From: Coriobacteriia bacterium
GTDB lineage: Bacteria > Actinomycetota > Coriobacteriia > Anaerosomatales > JAENZW01
DNA length: 7,280 nucleotides
NCBI GenBank assembly: GCA_029858605.1
Contig: JAOUET010000094.1
Coordinates: 1-7,280, forward strand
Direction: 5' to 3'
In this document: piece after piece, positions 5,816 to 7,280 of the stretch
How the letters are laid out: each line of letters opens with the position of its first letter
Position numbering within the stretch: the first letter of the stretch is position 1
The notes under the pieces: generated by a model
Seen by the model: only the letters and a program-made list of their open reading frames with translations
Told to the model about the DNA's origin: nothing
The model's database searches: none
Translations under genes and position numbers: made by a program

Positions 5816-6913
5816 CTACGCGCCTTCCAGGCCGCTCGGTGGGACAATCCCACCAGCGAGCGCCTCTACGACGCGCGCGGACACCTCCGTGTCCCAGTAC
5901 TGCGGACGCTGCCACTCTCTCGAGCCGTTCAGCGCCTCTGCGAGTCCCCGAAGGATGTCGCTGCGTATTGCCTGCACTAGCCGGTTGGCACCGACCTCGA
6001 CGGTAATGCCGCGTTCGGTGTTGCGGCGAACCGTCACACACGGTACCCCGAGCATACACGACTCTTCCTGCACGCCGCCCGAATCGGTGACGATGGCAGC
6101 CGCATCCGACTGCAGAGCGATCATGTCGAGGTAGCCGACAGGATCGACGATATGTATGTTCGGCGTCGCGGCACCCACACCGTGCGTCTCCAGCACCGGC
6201 CTCGTGCGCGGATGCACGGGGAGCAGCACCGGCAAGGGGGCGTCCGCGAACGCACCGATGATGTGTTCCAGCCGATCGGGGTGGTCCGTGTTCTCGGGCC
6301 TGTGTATCGTCGCGAGAACGTACTCCCCCTGCTTCAGTCCGAACCTCTCGCGCGCAGTGCGGTCCTTGGCCCCCTGCAAATGGCGCAGCACCGACTCGGC
6401 CATAATGTTGCCGACGAAGTGTATGCGCACCTCGTCGACGTTCTCCGAGACCAGATTCCGCCCCGCCTCGACCGTGGGCGTCAGGTGCATCGCCGAGAGC
6501 TGGTCGGCCACAAGCCGGTTGACCTCCTCGGGCATGGACATGTCGAAAGATCGGAGGCCCGCTTCGAGGTGGATGACGGGGATGTGCAATTTGGACGCGG
6601 CGAGAGCGCCTGCCAGCGTCGAATTGACGTCGCCGACCACGATCACGGCATCCGGATGTTCCTCGACGAACAACTCCTCGAGCGCCATCATCGCCTTGCC
6701 GGTCTGCACGGCATGCGTACCCGACCCGACGCTTAGGTACCAAGTCGGCTCTGGAATGCTCAAGTCCGCGAAGAACACATCCGACATGAGCGCGTCGTAG
6801 TGCTGGCCAGTGTGGGCAAGGAGCGCCTCGTGTCCGGCTTCGGCGAGCGCGGGAACGAGCGGTCCGACCTTGATGAAGTTGGGACGCGCTCCGACGACGA
6901 TGATCAGTCGCAT
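5816..6913 (-). CDS. wecB: UDP-N-acetylglucosamine 2-epimerase (non-hydrolysing)
   Basis: 365-aa GT-B-fold cytoplasmic enzyme that interconverts UDP-GlcNAc and UDP-ManNAc, or acts on a related UDP-aminosugar, for envelope polysaccharide. Conserved segments in order: GARPNFIK (8-15), TGQHYD (35-40), GDVNSTLAG (94-102), HLEAGLRSFDMSMPEEVNRL (115-134), TIHRPEN (202-208), VHPRTR (233-238), TDSGGVQEE (276-284) and RNTERG (297-302). The family's catalytic set appears present as D95, E117, E130 and H204. Length is typical. The P-loop reads GARPN rather than the more common GTRPE, so a substrate such as a UDP-diacetamido sugar is possible. It starts at ATG 6913 with AGGAG 6 nt upstream; that site overlaps the hemL stop codon 9 nt away, so the two genes are very likely co-transcribed. 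Confidence 0.94.
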   Translation of the reverse strand: MRLIIVVGARPNFIKVGPLVPALAEAGHEALLAHTGQHYDALMSDVFFADLSIPEPTWYLSVGSGTHAVQTGKAMMALEELFVEEHPDAVIVVGDVNSTLAGALAASKLHIPVIHLEAGLRSFDMSMPEEVNRLVADQLSAMHLTPTVEAGRNLVSENVDEVRIHFVGNIMAESVLRHLQGAKDRTARERFGLKQGEYVLATIHRPENTDHPDRLEHIIGAFADAPLPVLLPVHPRTRPVLETHGVGAATPNIHIVDPVGYLDMIALQSDAAAIVTDSGGVQEESCMLGVPCVTVRRNTERGITVEVGANRLVQAIRSDILRGLAEALNGSREWQRPQYWDTEVSARVVEALAGGIVPPSGLEGA

Positions 6914-6922
6914 CGAGTGCTC

Positions 6923-7280
6923 CTAGAGTGTCTTCATTGCTGCGCCGGCAGCCTCGACGTACGCGTCGATGTCGGCGTCGCTGTGGGCGGTGGACACGAA
7001 GGTCGCCTCGAACTGGCTCGGTGCGATCGTGAAGCCGGCCTCGAGGACGGCACGGAAGTAGCGACCGTAGCGCTCCGTGTCGCTCCCGGACGCGCTCGCC
7101 CAGTCCTTGACTTCGGCGTCGGTGAAGAACATGCACGCCATCGAGCCGACGCGCGTGAAGTACGCCGGGACGCGGGCATCGTCGGCAGCCCACTTGAGCC
7201 CATCCGCCAGCCTGGCACCCTTGCGATCGAGCTCGTCGTAGACGCCGGGCTGCCCGAGAGCTTCGAGCGTGGCCAGACCC
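6923..7280 (-). CDS. hemL: Glutamate-1-semialdehyde 2,1-aminomutase, C-terminal 118 aa (partial)
   Basis: C-terminal part of the PLP enzyme that converts glutamate-1-semialdehyde to 5-aminolevulinate, the tetrapyrrole precursor. The frame stays open to the window edge, starting GLATLEALGQPGVYDELDRK and continuing KGARLADGLKWAA, then FTRVGSMACMFFTD. The HemL-type C-terminus is clear: SDTERYGRYF, then LEAGFTIAPSQFEATFVSTA and SDADIDAYVEAA. The PLP lysine and N-terminal two thirds lie outside. An internal ATG at 7141 gives an apparent short gene but is only part of this frame, since the family homology continues upstream of it. The stop is 9 nt before wecB. Other class III aminotransferases are possible but the APSQFEA segment favours HemL. 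Confidence 0.9.
   Translation of the reverse strand, partial: GLATLEALGQPGVYDELDRKGARLADGLKWAADDARVPAYFTRVGSMACMFFTDAEVKDWASASGSDTERYGRYFRAVLEAGFTIAPSQFEATFVSTAHSDADIDAYVEAAGAAMKTL

Noticed and set aside
5796..7193. 465-aa minus-strand open frame
   Set aside because: Overlaps hemL and wecB out of frame and lacks any recognisable motif; both overlapped genes are clearly real.

Overview
The window is GC-rich and densely coded, with strongly GC-biased third codon positions, GTG as well as ATG starts, short intergenic gaps and 4-nt gene overlaps. With a secreted protein carrying three cell-wall-binding-repeat-2 (CWB2) units, this points to a high-GC Gram-positive bacterium. An actinomycete-phylum lineage, possibly Coriobacteriia-like, is my best guess; it is an inference from gene content and composition only.

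Layout. One gene reads rightward at the left end: an extended-SDR nucleotide-sugar epimerase/dehydratase (112-1053). Everything else reads leftward. From right to left these are the 3' end of hemL (6923-7280, cut by the window), a non-hydrolysing UDP-GlcNAc 2-epimerase (wecB type, 5816-6913), a large secreted beta-helix protein with a C-terminal CWB2 anchor (3227-5668), an HTH-MNT nucleotidyltransferase fusion (2543-3103), a HEPN-domain HepT (2184-2546), galU (1333-2187), and a 51-codon unrecognised small gene (1133-1288). The small gene converges on the epimerase across about 80 bp. There is no gene-free stretch longer than 300 bp.

How the genes fit together. GalU (UDP-glucose supply), the 2-epimerase (UDP-ManNAc or a related sugar) and the SDR epimerase all make activated sugars for cell-surface polysaccharide, and the CWB2 protein is a surface protein, so the window is mostly cell-envelope. 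Inserted in it is a HepT/MntA-type toxin-antitoxin pair. It is unusual in two ways: the antitoxin nucleotidyltransferase carries an N-terminal excisionase-type helix-turn-helix, and the toxin stop overlaps the galU start (ATGA). mntA, hepT and galU therefore form one run joined by two 4-nt overlaps. Upstream of mntA, three direct copies of a hexamer lie in and beside a plausible leaderless promoter, which suggests autoregulation.

Non-coding structure. The 147-bp gap before the CWB2 gene holds a perfect 14-bp inverted repeat just upstream of its ribosome binding site, with further segments that could pair with or around that site. It matches no riboswitch class I could recognise. I saw no tRNA, rRNA, CRISPR array, insertion sequence or clear intrinsic terminator.
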